From assembly GCA_963667195.1 (NCBI GenBank), contig OY762962.1, forward strand, positions 1,116,001 through 1,180,000: a stretch of DNA of 64,000 nucleotides, in the 5' to 3' direction. This document shows, piece after piece, positions 56,573 to 64,000 of the stretch. Origin of the DNA: UBA7703 sp963667195 (GTDB lineage: Bacteria > Bacillota > Clostridia > Christensenellales > CAG-138). The translations under genes were made by a program, and so were the position numbers. Each line of letters starts with the position of its first letter. Positions within the stretch are counted from its first letter, which is position 1. A model generated the notes under the pieces. That model was given only the letters and a program-made list of their open reading frames with translations, ran no database searches and had not been told where the DNA came from.

Positions 56573-57946
56573 ATGGATACCAGCAAAGTCAAACAGGCAG
56601 CGCAAGCGTATGAAAAGCAAATGACGAAGTTCCTCCGCGATCTGATCGCGATTCCCAGCGAAAGCTGCGAAGAGGAAGGCGTCGTCAAGCGCACCATCAA
56701 AGAGATGGAAGCGCTCGGCTTTGACAAAGCCGAAATCGACCCCGAAGGCAACGCCCTCGGTTGGATGGGCACCGGAGATAAGATCATTGCCTTCGACGGC
56801 CACATCGACACCGTTGGAATCGGCAACATCAACAACTGGGAAAAAGACCCCTACACCGGTTACGAAACCGACGACGTGATCTACGGTCGCGGCGGTTCCG
56901 ATCAGGAAGGCGGCGTGGTTTCCGCGGTTTACGGCGCGAAGATCATGAAAGACCTCGGCCTGATTCCGGAAGGCTACAAAATCCTCGTGACGGCAACCGT
57001 GCAGGAAGAAGACTGCGACGGCCTCTGCTGGCAGTACATCCACAACGAAGACAAGATTGAGCCCGAGTTCGTCGTCTCCACCGAGCCGACCGACGGCGGC
57101 ATCTATCGCGGACACCGCGGACGCATGGAAATCCGTGTGGACGTGAAGGGCATTTCCTGCCACGGCAGCGCGCCGGAGCGCGGAGACAACGCGATCTACA
57201 AGATGGCGGACATCCTCAAGGACGTCGAAGCCCTCAACGCCAACGGAGCCGCGGACAGCGACGCCATCAAGGGCCTCGTCAAGATGCTCGATCCGAAGTT
57301 TAACCCGAATCATTACGAAGACGCGCGCTTCCTCGGCCGCGGCACCTGCACCGTTTCGCAGATTTTCTTCACCAGCCCCTCCCGCTGCGCCGTTGCGGAC
57401 AGCTGCTCGATCTCGATCGACCGCCGCATGACCGCTGGCGAAACCTGGGAAAGCTGCCTCAAGGAAATCGAAAACCTGCCCGCCTGCAAGAAGCACGGCG
57501 CGGTGGTGAGCATGTATCAGTACGACCGTCCCGCCTGGACCGGCCTTGTGTACGAAACCGAGTGCTATTTCCCGACATGGATCAACAAAGAGACCGCCCC
57601 GCACGTACAGGCGCTTGCCGACGCGCACAAGGCGCTCTACGGCGAACAGCGCATCGGTAACGCGGGTTCTATGCACCTTCGCAACCGTCCTCTGATCGAC
57701 AAATGGACGTTCTCCACCAACGGCGTCGCGATTCAGGGCCGCTACGGCATCCCCTGCGTCGGCTTCGGCCCCGGTGCGGAGAGCCAGGCGCACGCGCCGA
57801 ACGAGATCACCTGGAAACAGGATCTCGTGACCTGCGCGGCTGTCTATGCGCTGGTTCCCTCTATGTATAAAGGCAAAGGCGACGAGGATGTCTGCCAGTT
57901 CCGCGCGGGCGGTACGGACACCACCTCGGACAAATCCGCCTGCTGA
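56573..57946 (+). CDS. ygeY: YgeY-type M20 metallohydrolase
   Basis: 457 residues. M20 peptidase/deacylase fold: DGHIDTVG (His77, Asp79), GRGGSDQEGG (Asp110), EED near 145-147, SCHGSAPERGDNA in the dimer domain and HAPNE at the end. It matches the YgeY branch seen with ygeW and, in some genomes, selenium-dependent purine and diaminopropionate catabolism (known association). AAGAAAGGAAG precedes the ATG. There is no ygeX here. A longer stretch around 225-255 and 360-375 than in E. coli. Confidence 0.92.
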   Translation: MDTSKVKQAAQAYEKQMTKFLRDLIAIPSESCEEEGVVKRTIKEMEALGFDKAEIDPEGNALGWMGTGDKIIAFDGHIDTVGIGNINNWEKDPYTGYETDDVIYGRGGSDQEGGVVSAVYGAKIMKDLGLIPEGYKILVTATVQEEDCDGLCWQYIHNEDKIEPEFVVSTEPTDGGIYRGHRGRMEIRVDVKGISCHGSAPERGDNAIYKMADILKDVEALNANGAADSDAIKGLVKMLDPKFNPNHYEDARFLGRGTCTVSQIFFTSPSRCAVADSCSISIDRRMTAGETWESCLKEIENLPACKKHGAVVSMYQYDRPAWTGLVYETECYFPTWINKETAPHVQALADAHKALYGEQRIGNAGSMHLRNRPLIDKWTFSTNGVAIQGRYGIPCVGFGPGAESQAHAPNEITWKQDLVTCAAVYALVPSMYKGKGDEDVCQFRAGGTDTTSDKSAC

Positions 57947-57955
57947 TCGGGTGTG

Positions 57956-57995
57956 AAATGCGGAGCGGGCTAATCCCCGCTCTGCATTTGTTTCT
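57956..57995 (+). terminator. Hairpin terminator between ygeY and ygeW
   Basis: A 14-bp stem with one G-U pair (57956-57969 with 57976-57989), then TTGTTTCT. It lies inside the operon, so it may reduce transcription into ygeW. Confidence 0.7.
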
Positions 57996-58051
57996 CTTAA
58001 GCAACAACAATCGATTGCACCGCACAAACAAGAATATTTAGGAGTGAGTTT

Positions 58052-59263
58052 ATGGGTAAAAAGGAAGACATCAAGCAGTTCACGAAGGAACTGGAGAACC
58101 TGAAGTTTGACAAGATGTACGAAGGCGATTTTTTCCTGACGTGGGAAAAGTCCCGCGACGAGCTGGACGCGGTATTCAACGTGGCAAACGCGCTGCGTAA
58201 CCTCCGCGAGCGCAACATCTCCACCAAGATTTTCGATTCCGGCCTCGGCGTCTCCCTCTTCCGCGATAACAGCACGCGCACGCGCTTCTCGTTTGCGTCC
58301 GCCTGCAACCTGCTGGGCCTGGAAGTCCAGGACCTCGACGAAGGCAAGAGCCAGATTGCGCACGGCGAAACCGTCCGCGAAACCGCCAACATGATCAGCT
58401 TCATGGCGGACGTCATCGGTATCCGCGACGACATGTACATCGGCAAAGGCAACGCCTACATGCACGAGGTTGTCGATTCCGTCAAGCAGGGCAACATCGA
58501 CGGCGTGCTCGAGCAGAAGCCGACGCTGGTCAACCTCCAGTGCGACATCGACCACCCGACGCAGTGCATGGCCGACATGGCGCATGTCATCCGCGAGCTC
58601 GGCGGCGTGGAAAACCTCAAGGGCAAGAAGATTGCCATGACCTGGGCTTACAGCCCCAGCTACGGCAAGCCGCTGTCCGTCCCGCAGGGCGTGATCGGCC
58701 TCTTTACCCGCTTTGGCATGGAAGTCGTTCTGGCCCATCCGGAAGGATACGAAGTCATGGACGACGTCATCGAAGTCGCCAAGCGCCAGTCCGCGGAGAG
58801 CGGTGGCAAGTTCACCGTCACCAACAGCATGGCGGAAGCGTTCAAGGACGCGGACATCGTGTACCCGAAGAGCTGGGCGCCGTTTAAGGCGATGGAAGAG
58901 CGCACGGAGCTCTACGGCAACGGAGACAGCGAAGGCATCAAGCACCTCGAGAAGAAGCTGCTCAAGCAGAACGCCGAGCACAAGGACTGGGAATGCACCG
59001 AAGAGCTGATGGCCTCCACCAAGGACGGCAAGGCGCTCTACCTGCACTGCCTGCCCGCCGACATCACGGGCGTCAGCTGCGAAGCAGGCGAAGTCGCCGC
59101 GACGGTCTTTGACCGCTACCGCGATCCGCTCTACAAGCAGGCTTCCTTCAAGCCGTACATCATCGCGGCCATGATCTTCCTCGCGAAGGTCAAGGACCCC
59201 GCCGCCATGCTCAAGAAGCTGGAAAAAGCGGGCGTGGAACGCCAGATGGGTCTGGAAGACTAA
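58052..59263 (+). CDS. ygeW: Knotted carbamoyltransferase YgeW
   Basis: 403 residues. Aspartate/ornithine-carbamoyltransferase fold: the carbamoyl-phosphate loop FRDNSTRTRFSFASA, IAHGETVRETANM, CDIDHPTQ, the family-specific TWAYSPSYGKPLSVPQG, and LHCLPADITGVSC. The YgeW group has a knot and an unknown natural acceptor. TAGGAGTGAG precedes the ATG. It follows ygeY in the same direction. Confidence 0.95.
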   Translation: MGKKEDIKQFTKELENLKFDKMYEGDFFLTWEKSRDELDAVFNVANALRNLRERNISTKIFDSGLGVSLFRDNSTRTRFSFASACNLLGLEVQDLDEGKSQIAHGETVRETANMISFMADVIGIRDDMYIGKGNAYMHEVVDSVKQGNIDGVLEQKPTLVNLQCDIDHPTQCMADMAHVIRELGGVENLKGKKIAMTWAYSPSYGKPLSVPQGVIGLFTRFGMEVVLAHPEGYEVMDDVIEVAKRQSAESGGKFTVTNSMAEAFKDADIVYPKSWAPFKAMEERTELYGNGDSEGIKHLEKKLLKQNAEHKDWECTEELMASTKDGKALYLHCLPADITGVSCEAGEVAATVFDRYRDPLYKQASFKPYIIAAMIFLAKVKDPAAMLKKLEKAGVERQMGLED

Positions 59264-59286
59264 GAACCAAACCAAGCAACACAATG

Positions 59287-59319
59287 GGCGCACCGGAAAC
59301 GGTGCGCCCTTGTTTGTTT
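59287..59319 (+). terminator. ygeW terminator (cassette 2 repeat, copy 1)
   Basis: GGCGCACCG pairs with CGGTGCGCC around GAAA, then TTGTTTGTTT. All 33 bases recur without change at 59879-59911. Confidence 0.92.
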
Positions 59320-59406
59320 GTCATCCAACTTCGTAAGGAATCCCATTCTAATAGCCGGAAAACAGATGCCGAAAAGCACCCCGCTCTTACGCTTTAAGTC
59401 TATTTG

Positions 59407-59415
59407 TGGTAGAAT
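59407..59415 (+). promoter_or_regulatory. Extended -10 promoter of orphan gene 2
   Basis: TGGTAGAAT, 57 bases before the start, inside the repeat-bounded segment. Confidence 0.55.
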
Positions 59416-59471
59416 CTCGCTTGTAATCCAATAGTCGCAGACGGAAGTAAAACCAATCAAGGAGGCATCTT

Positions 59472-59804
59472 TTGGTTTCTACTGATAGCGTTGTGCTGAA
59501 CAGAATTTATGAGTTGTCCCTCGAATTTGGAAAAAACTGGCGAAGGTCAGTCTTGACCATTGTGCAAGAAGTTTCACCGAATTTGAGCTTTGAAGAACAG
59601 AAACAAATCAGTACGTATATTGAAAAGACGCGAAGCAGAATCGAAGCATACTTTTATGAGAGATATGTCAGCGATCAGCCGGAGATAATTTCGGCGCTGC
59701 AACGGATAGGCGAAGAGTGGATCAAGGTTGATTTTCCCTGGATGAATCCGGAGACCATACTTCACGCGATCAGTCAGGCAATCTATTACGCTTGGCGCGG
59801 ATAA
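59472..59804 (+). CDS. Orphan gene 2: hypothetical helical protein in a terminator-bounded cassette
   Basis: 110 residues, all helical, beginning with LNRIYELSLEFGKNWR, a pattern I associate with small uncharacterised Clostridial proteins; no function known. The start is TTG at 59472, with AAGGAGG 6 bases upstream; there is no ATG nearby. AT-richer than ygeW. It is co-oriented with ygeW and lies between two exact copies of the ygeW terminator. Confidence 0.78.
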   Translation: MVSTDSVVLNRIYELSLEFGKNWRRSVLTIVQEVSPNLSFEEQKQISTYIEKTRSRIEAYFYERYVSDQPEIISALQRIGEEWIKVDFPWMNPETILHAISQAIYYAWRG

Positions 59805-59878
59805 CGCGGTTTGCAGCACCAGATATGAATAGTTTGGATCGAAAGATCGGCACATGGGAGCAATTGCGGAATAAGACA

Positions 59879-59911
59879 GGCGCACCGGAAACGGTGCGCC
59901 CTTGTTTGTTT
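59879..59911 (+). terminator. Terminator of orphan gene 2 (cassette 2 repeat, copy 2)
   Basis: 33 bases identical to 59287-59319. Reads as a good terminator on the plus strand. Confidence 0.92.
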
Positions 59912-59963
59912 AACTTATCATTCATTTTCAGCGGCGAACCGCCGTTGTTGACCGGAAATTAGC

Positions 59964-60161
59964 CTATCTGCGCGTCTTTTTTCTTCTGCTGCGGGCGACC
60001 ATGATCGCGGAAAACGCCAGCACGCAGAGGCAGTAGATCAGAAGCGTCCCATGGAAAAACGGCTTGCCGAAAAACGTCGGGTTAAACTGATCCAGCACGA
60101 GAAACGTCAGCGTGACCAGCGAAAGAACGATGCAAATATGCGGAAGAAGTTTTTTTAACAT
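59964..60161 (-). CDS. Small two-helix membrane protein, partner of the upstream glycosidase
   Basis: 65 residues: two membrane helices (about 7-25 and 38-57) and a basic C-terminus. The start is set by AAAGGGG 6 bases upstream, 11 bases after the phosphodiester glycosidase stops. The first helix carries LPH and TL-F-V-D-FN as in the 105-residue protein at 8764-9081, which stands in the same position. Family unknown. Confidence 0.8.
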   Translation of the reverse strand: MLKKLLPHICIVLSLVTLTFLVLDQFNPTFFGKPFFHGTLLIYCLCVLAFSAIMVARSRRKKTRR

Positions 60162-60172
60162 TTGCGTCCCCT

Positions 60173-61324
60173 TTACTGCGCCGTGGTGATATACAGGATA
60201 TCGTTCGTGCTGCGTCCGCCGTCATATGGCTGGTTGATCACTTTGCCCAGGAACACCATCTCGGACGATTGACCGCCGTCGAGGTTGAACGCGACCTTGC
60301 ACCCGCTGTCGTAGAAGAACTGGGACAGCTCCTGCATCGTCATGCCGTCCGAATACCCTGCTTGCCTGCCGTCCACGACGAGGAAGCAGTAGTGTCCGGG
60401 TTCATAGTAGCCAACCGCCGTTCTGGGGTTCGCTTTCATGAGCGTGCTGTTGAACTCGGTCATCGGCTGCCCGTCCTTAAGCAGCATTGGCCCAAACGTC
60501 CAAACCTGCCAGGCGCCGTTCGCCTTGATCGCGTCCATGTCCAGCGCGTCGGCGGAGAAGGTTTGCATGCTGCCATCGTAGTTCATCACGAGCGCGTCCG
60601 CAAATTTCTCGTCGCGGAAGAGTTTTCCGTTTCGCACCACAGGCCCGTTGTTATCCACGCAGTGGTCGCCGTTGATGGCGAGAATCGCGTTGTTCTCTTG
60701 CGCAACGACGTTTGTCGCCTCGCGTCCGCCCATCACGTCCGGCTGCTTTGCAAACGCGGTTTTAAAATATTGAATATCCGCAACGTAGATGTCCGCGAGA
60801 AAATAGGTGATATTGTCCTTTTGCACCTTGTTGATGGTGATGTTGATATTCGCGTCCTTGTAGGACATATCTGTCTTTTCCACAGCTCCACTGGTGAACT
60901 TATCCGCAAACTTCACCCGCCACGAGGTCGGGTCGGCTGCGGCATCGGGCTGCGCCGTGGACTGCGCCGCGGGATCGGGCGTGTTTCCGGTTGCGGGGTC
61001 CGGCGTGGCGGCGGCGTCCGTCGTCGCGGGCATCTGCGCTGCCGTAGCGCTCGAGGGCGCGGGCAGGCTGCTTCCCGCCGATTCGGGATGCATCACATAG
61101 CTGGTGATAAAGAACAGGAGCATGATCAGCGCCGCGGAAAGCACGTAAATGCCGATCAAAGCCGCGGTAGGCAGCATCTTTTTCTGTTTTTGATACCGTC
61201 CGCCGCTAGAACCGCTGCTTCGATTGCTTGTGTACCCTGTGTCGCGTGCTCTGCTGTCGGGTCTGTCCGAATACCCTCTGGCATCCGCGCGCTGTCTATC
61301 GTAACGATCGTACTCTTTATCCAT
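60173..61324 (-). CDS. Membrane-anchored phosphodiester glycosidase (NAGPA-like domain)
   Basis: 383 residues. A basic/acidic cytoplasmic N-terminus rich in Arg, Asp and Ser (1-48), a membrane helix (50-76), an Ala/Thr/Pro linker to about 130, then the glycosidase domain: TFGPMLL, YYEPGHYCFLVVDGR, FNLDGGQSSEMV. It is the closest in layout to the protein at 7717-8748, and like it is followed by a small membrane protein. GGAGAAA precedes the ATG. Confidence 0.88.
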   Translation of the reverse strand: MDKEYDRYDRQRADARGYSDRPDSRARDTGYTSNRSSGSSGGRYQKQKKMLPTAALIGIYVLSAALIMLLFFITSYVMHPESAGSSLPAPSSATAAQMPATTDAAATPDPATGNTPDPAAQSTAQPDAAADPTSWRVKFADKFTSGAVEKTDMSYKDANINITINKVQKDNITYFLADIYVADIQYFKTAFAKQPDVMGGREATNVVAQENNAILAINGDHCVDNNGPVVRNGKLFRDEKFADALVMNYDGSMQTFSADALDMDAIKANGAWQVWTFGPMLLKDGQPMTEFNSTLMKANPRTAVGYYEPGHYCFLVVDGRQAGYSDGMTMQELSQFFYDSGCKVAFNLDGGQSSEMVFLGKVINQPYDGGRSTNDILYITTAQ

Positions 61325-61514
61325 ATTTCTCCAACTGTATCCGCAAAAATTTCGACTCGATCAAAGCGGGAAGGTATCACAAGAATCTCTCATGATCTCT
61401 CGATCCGGGCGCCACACTGGCAAATCTTACCATCATTCTTGCGCAAACTTGTTACGCCCGAATGAATGCAGGATTGGAATTTCATGAGAATTCAATCCCC
61501 TGCCTGACAGCGCT

Positions 61515-61550
61515 TCTCCGCTACCCATTATAGCGGCTTTTTGGTTTTTC
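61515..61550 (+). other. Plus-strand terminator-like hairpin without a gene
   Basis: CCGCTA pairs with TAGCGG around CCCATTA, followed on the plus strand by CTTTTTGGTTTTT. No plus-strand gene precedes it. The loop also contains a perfect minus-strand TATAAT (61527-61532) that could be the -10 of the glycosidase gene. The 61325-61609 gap holds nothing else. Confidence 0.4.
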
Positions 61551-61609
61551 TCCTAGCCTCTTTTTCATGGAACCCCGCCTGACCATCGATTCGTTTTTTG
61601 CGGTTTCGA

Positions 61610-62260
61610 TCAAGATTTCAGATGGAGTATTTGTACATCCACGACCTGCATCGCGGGCCAGCTGACGGTGACCTGATAGGCATTCCCGCTTTGCATCACG
61701 ACCATGGTCTGCATCATCAACGTTGGAAACAGGTCTTTATCCGTGTAGATACCTTGCGTTGTTGCGTGGTGCAGTGCGCCACCCGGCTCCATGACCTCCT
61801 GCACCCACTGTACCGCAACATTGCCGGCATCCTTTTCCTCCGCCGAGAAACGATCTTCTGAATACTCCTCAAACGTACCGATGGACGCGGCTTTTTGCTC
61901 CTGCTCCGCCGTCGGAACCACGAGATCCACGCTTCTTGTCAAGTAACCGACCGCGCCCGTCTTCGCATCCACCTCTGCTAAATATTGTGTACCACCCTTT
62001 TCACCGTTCACAGAGACGGAGTAGTATTCCACCCACTTTTCCGGTTCAGAATTGACGATTTTATCGTTCTCCAGTTTAGTTTGCGGATGCTGCATTAGCA
62101 CAACCGAAGCTTTGGTGAGCGAAATATCAAACACTTTATTCAACGCTGCAAGCGCAGTTTTCTCCGCCTCGTCCGCGCTGATGTTCTTCGGCGCGCAAGC
62201 GGTGACTAATAGTGTAATTGTTAGATCGATTACGAGAAGTAAGAATATCTTTCGTTTCAT
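61610..62260 (-). CDS. Lipoprotein, fourth of a tandem paralogous array
   Basis: 216 residues. Signal peptide with LLVTAC lipobox. The mature part has an Ala-rich helix, YLAEVDAKTGAVGYL (PepSY-like strand) and a C-terminal YQVTVSWPAMQVVDVQI strand. The three genes upstream share these blocks. Start at 62260 with AGGAGGG upstream; 17 bases after the preceding gene. Function unknown, perhaps binding of an envelope ligand. Confidence 0.8.
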   Translation of the reverse strand: MKRKIFLLLVIDLTITLLVTACAPKNISADEAEKTALAALNKVFDISLTKASVVLMQHPQTKLENDKIVNSEPEKWVEYYSVSVNGEKGGTQYLAEVDAKTGAVGYLTRSVDLVVPTAEQEQKAASIGTFEEYSEDRFSAEEKDAGNVAVQWVQEVMEPGGALHHATTQGIYTDKDLFPTLMMQTMVVMQSGNAYQVTVSWPAMQVVDVQILHLKS

Positions 62261-62277
62261 GTTGCCCTCCTGATTGA

Positions 62278-62946
62278 TCAATTCTGTGCGTAGCGGAGAA
62301 CACTCACGAGCTCCATCGTAGGCCAGCAAAGCGAGAGGTTATAGATCGTTCCGTTTTCCATCAGAACGAAGTATTCAAGCCGAACTTTCGGAAAATCCAC
62401 ACTGTCCGTCTCGATCATATCCGGAAAAACTCGTAACGTCGGAACCAGCTTCTCAAGGCGGTTCTTCATGAGATCGGAGACAACCGCCTGCCCGTCCTGC
62501 TGCGCGGGCAGCAGTGCGTTCGGATCGAATGTATCCACGGTTCCGAGCGCTTCCGCCTGCTTTTGCTGCTCTTCGGTCAAGTCAATCCCGCTCATCGCCT
62601 GCTCTGCGCGATACGCAACGCCTGACACGGCATCCACATAAGCGTAGTAATAGTCGTTGCTGCCTTTTTCCGGCGCAACCTTCACGATGTATTCTCTGCC
62701 CGGTTCCTCAAACATGTATCGTGCGGTGCTGCCGTCCGCGTGGGTGCGATCCGGGTTTTCCACCAGCTCCACCGTGGCGTCGGTCGCATTCGCCTCAAAC
62801 GCGAGGTTGATGAACGCTAGCCCCGCCTCTTTCGCTTTGTCTTCGCAGATGAACGTCACAACGTCGCTGTTTTTCGTCGCGCAGGCGGTGAAAAGCAAAG
62901 ATAGAGAGAGAATTATGGCAATGAGTAATACGGTCTTTCGTTTCAT
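62278..62946 (-). CDS. Lipoprotein, third of a tandem paralogous array
   Basis: 222 residues. Lipobox LLFTAC. AKEAGLAFINLAFEANATDATVELVE is shared with the next gene upstream, YYYAYVDAVSGVAYRAEQA matches the PepSY-like block, and the end reads LSLCWPTMELVSVL. AGGAGGG precedes the ATG; 21 bases separate it from the gene before. Confidence 0.82.
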   Translation of the reverse strand: MKRKTVLLIAIILSLSLLFTACATKNSDVVTFICEDKAKEAGLAFINLAFEANATDATVELVENPDRTHADGSTARYMFEEPGREYIVKVAPEKGSNDYYYAYVDAVSGVAYRAEQAMSGIDLTEEQQKQAEALGTVDTFDPNALLPAQQDGQAVVSDLMKNRLEKLVPTLRVFPDMIETDSVDFPKVRLEYFVLMENGTIYNLSLCWPTMELVSVLRYAQN

Positions 62947-62967
62947 GTGCCCTCCTGAAGTAGTTTC

Positions 62968-63630
62968 CTAGTTGATTTTTTCAATCCTAACAACCTCAAA
63001 TGACGGCCAGCTCATCAAGAGTGTGTAAATAGATCCATCTTGTACAACTACATAGTATTCCGATTCAATCATGTTTTTTCTATCCGGAACTCCATCACTC
63101 AGGGAAAAGAGAAGTGGTAACACTGGTTCATCCGGTCGAAACTTCTTGTAAAACCATTGATACGCTTCCGGCCTCGTTTCCTCTTCCGCGGTACTCTGTA
63201 ACACCTTTGACCATTCTTTCTCCTGTGCATACAGCTCGTCTGCGCGCGCTTGCTGCTCCGCCGTCATTGGTTTGAGCAAGTCCCAAGCCTTTTGCGCTAT
63301 AAAAGCCTCGCCTGTCACCGCGTTTACCTCGGCATAATAGTCAAAGTTTCCGTCTTCGTTTGGACGAACTTTGATGATATAGACCCTGTCCGGCTCCTCG
63401 TTGCCTTTGTGTATAGCAAAGCCGTATTGATAGGTGAATCCTTCCCGCTCCTCGTACTCCACAGTCGCTTCGGTTTCGTTTACATCAAACACCTTGTTGA
63501 TGAACGCCAAGCCCGCCTCCTTCGCCTTCGCTTCGCCAATGAGGCGCGGCGTGCAGCCGGAGAGCGCGAGCGAGGCGCAGGCAATTGCCGCCAGCAGGAT
63601 TGCTGTCATTTTGATTCGATTCAATTTCAT
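62968..63630 (-). CDS. Lipoprotein, second of a tandem paralogous array
   Basis: 220 residues. Lipobox LALSGC. AKEAGLAFINKVFDVNETEATVEYEE and YYAEVNAVTGEAFIAQKA show common descent with its neighbours, as does the last strand, MSWPSFEVVRI. GAGGAGAAA precedes the ATG, and the preceding gene's stop is only one base away. Confidence 0.82.
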   Translation of the reverse strand: MKLNRIKMTAILLAAIACASLALSGCTPRLIGEAKAKEAGLAFINKVFDVNETEATVEYEEREGFTYQYGFAIHKGNEEPDRVYIIKVRPNEDGNFDYYAEVNAVTGEAFIAQKAWDLLKPMTAEQQARADELYAQEKEWSKVLQSTAEEETRPEAYQWFYKKFRPDEPVLPLLFSLSDGVPDRKNMIESEYYVVVQDGSIYTLLMSWPSFEVVRIEKIN

Positions 63631-63631
63631 T

Positions 63632-64000
63632 CTATTTCTCCTCTAAGACCTGTACTTCGTTGAGATCCATCGCGGGCCATGAGAACCCGACGCGATACTG
63701 CGCGCCATCGGCAAACGTCACAAAATAGCAGATGCTTGCGCGCGGCGAAAACACACAGTCCCGCTGGCAGCAGCCGTCCGCGGAAATCAGCGCGACTTCC
63801 TTCTGGAAACAGCGCTTGACCCAATTACTCGCAACGGTCTTCGTGCCGTCTTCCGAAATCTGTACGGATTCCGTATTGTTTTTTGTGTCGTTTCCGCTCG
63901 CGATCTGTTGTTTGTCCGGTGCCGCAAAGAGCCACTCGTTTTTCGAAGCGTAATAGGCGACGCCGGATTTTGCGTCCACCTCGGCATAATAGAGATCTTC
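63632..64000 (-). CDS. Lipoprotein, first visible of the array, 5' end cut by window
   Basis: The frame is open to the window edge; about 122 C-terminal residues are visible. They start in LYYAEVDAKSGVAYYASK, the PepSY-like block of the family, and end VGFSWPAMDLNEVQVLEEK. The signal peptide and N-terminal half lie outside. Confidence 0.82.
   Translation of the reverse strand, partial: EDLYYAEVDAKSGVAYYASKNEWLFAAPDKQQIASGNDTKNNTESVQISEDGTKTVASNWVKRCFQKEVALISADGCCQRDCVFSPRASICYFVTFADGAQYRVGFSWPAMDLNEVQVLEEK

Noticed and set aside
56564..59293. A 909-codon open frame on the minus strand opposite ygeY and ygeW.
   Set aside because: Long antisense frames are expected here from G/C-rich third codon positions. 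The plus-strand genes match known families over their full length, and the antisense product shows no domain or ribosome site.

Overview
The window looks like the chromosome of a Gram-positive anaerobe of the class Clostridia, at moderately high G+C. The pointers are a SAM-I riboswitch on metK, the recF-remB-gyrB-gyrA order, a KtrAB potassium system, an LCP cell-wall ligase, a DUF2975/XRE pair, a CotH-VTC-DUF4956 operon, YhaM, a DUF1292 protein and a ygeY-ygeW pair. Every protein-coding region was read from the sequence alone, so family names rest on recognisable motifs and not on searches. No tRNA, rRNA, CRISPR array, transposase or prophage gene was seen.

Layout. 0-10 kb: a cut-off DegT aminotransferase, a ferredoxin-nitroreductase, a beta-helix-like lipoprotein, a HAD phosphatase, an LCP protein, a GT2-GtrA glycosyltransferase, a phosphodiester glycosidase (PDG) with a small two-helix partner, and riboswitch-controlled metK. 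10-21 kb: a leftward transporter/PIG-L/PDG operon, a DUF2975-XRE-lipoprotein operon, a 2H phosphoesterase and a large membrane protein. 21-27 kb: gyrA, gyrB, remB and recF, without dnaA or dnaN. 27-36 kb: CotH-VTC-DUF4956, DUF3592, rarA and a dockerin-bearing PDG. 35-49 kb: GT4, Smr, an acyltransferase, ktrA, ktrB, a MATE pump, rsmG-mnmG, yhaM, a duplicated membrane-protein pair and a GNAT. 49-55 kb: uppP, YdcF, a MITE-like inverted repeat, uvrA, a DnaA-box cluster, an orphan gene and DUF1292. 55-64 kb: a YheO-type regulator with ygeY-ygeW, a second orphan gene, a second PDG plus small-partner pair, and four tandem lipoproteins running off the window.

How the genes work together. Much of the window concerns the cell envelope: lipid-linked sugar transfer (GT2-GtrA, GT4, UppP), polymer attachment (LCP), and four separate PDG-domain proteins that could trim sugar-1-phosphodiester linkages. 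Two of these PDGs are each followed by a small related membrane protein. One is fused behind a PIG-L deacetylase domain that has lost its metal-binding motif, and one carries a dockerin-like Ca-binding repeat.

The most unusual structure is a pair of AT-rich orphan genes (54504-55004 and 59472-59804). Each has its own promoter and lies directly downstream, in the same orientation, of a resident gene. Each is bracketed by two almost identical copies of that resident gene's intrinsic terminator, giving the look of self-contained moron-like cassettes inserted at terminators. A cluster of DnaA boxes between uvrA and the first orphan is a candidate replication origin or DnaA-binding locus.
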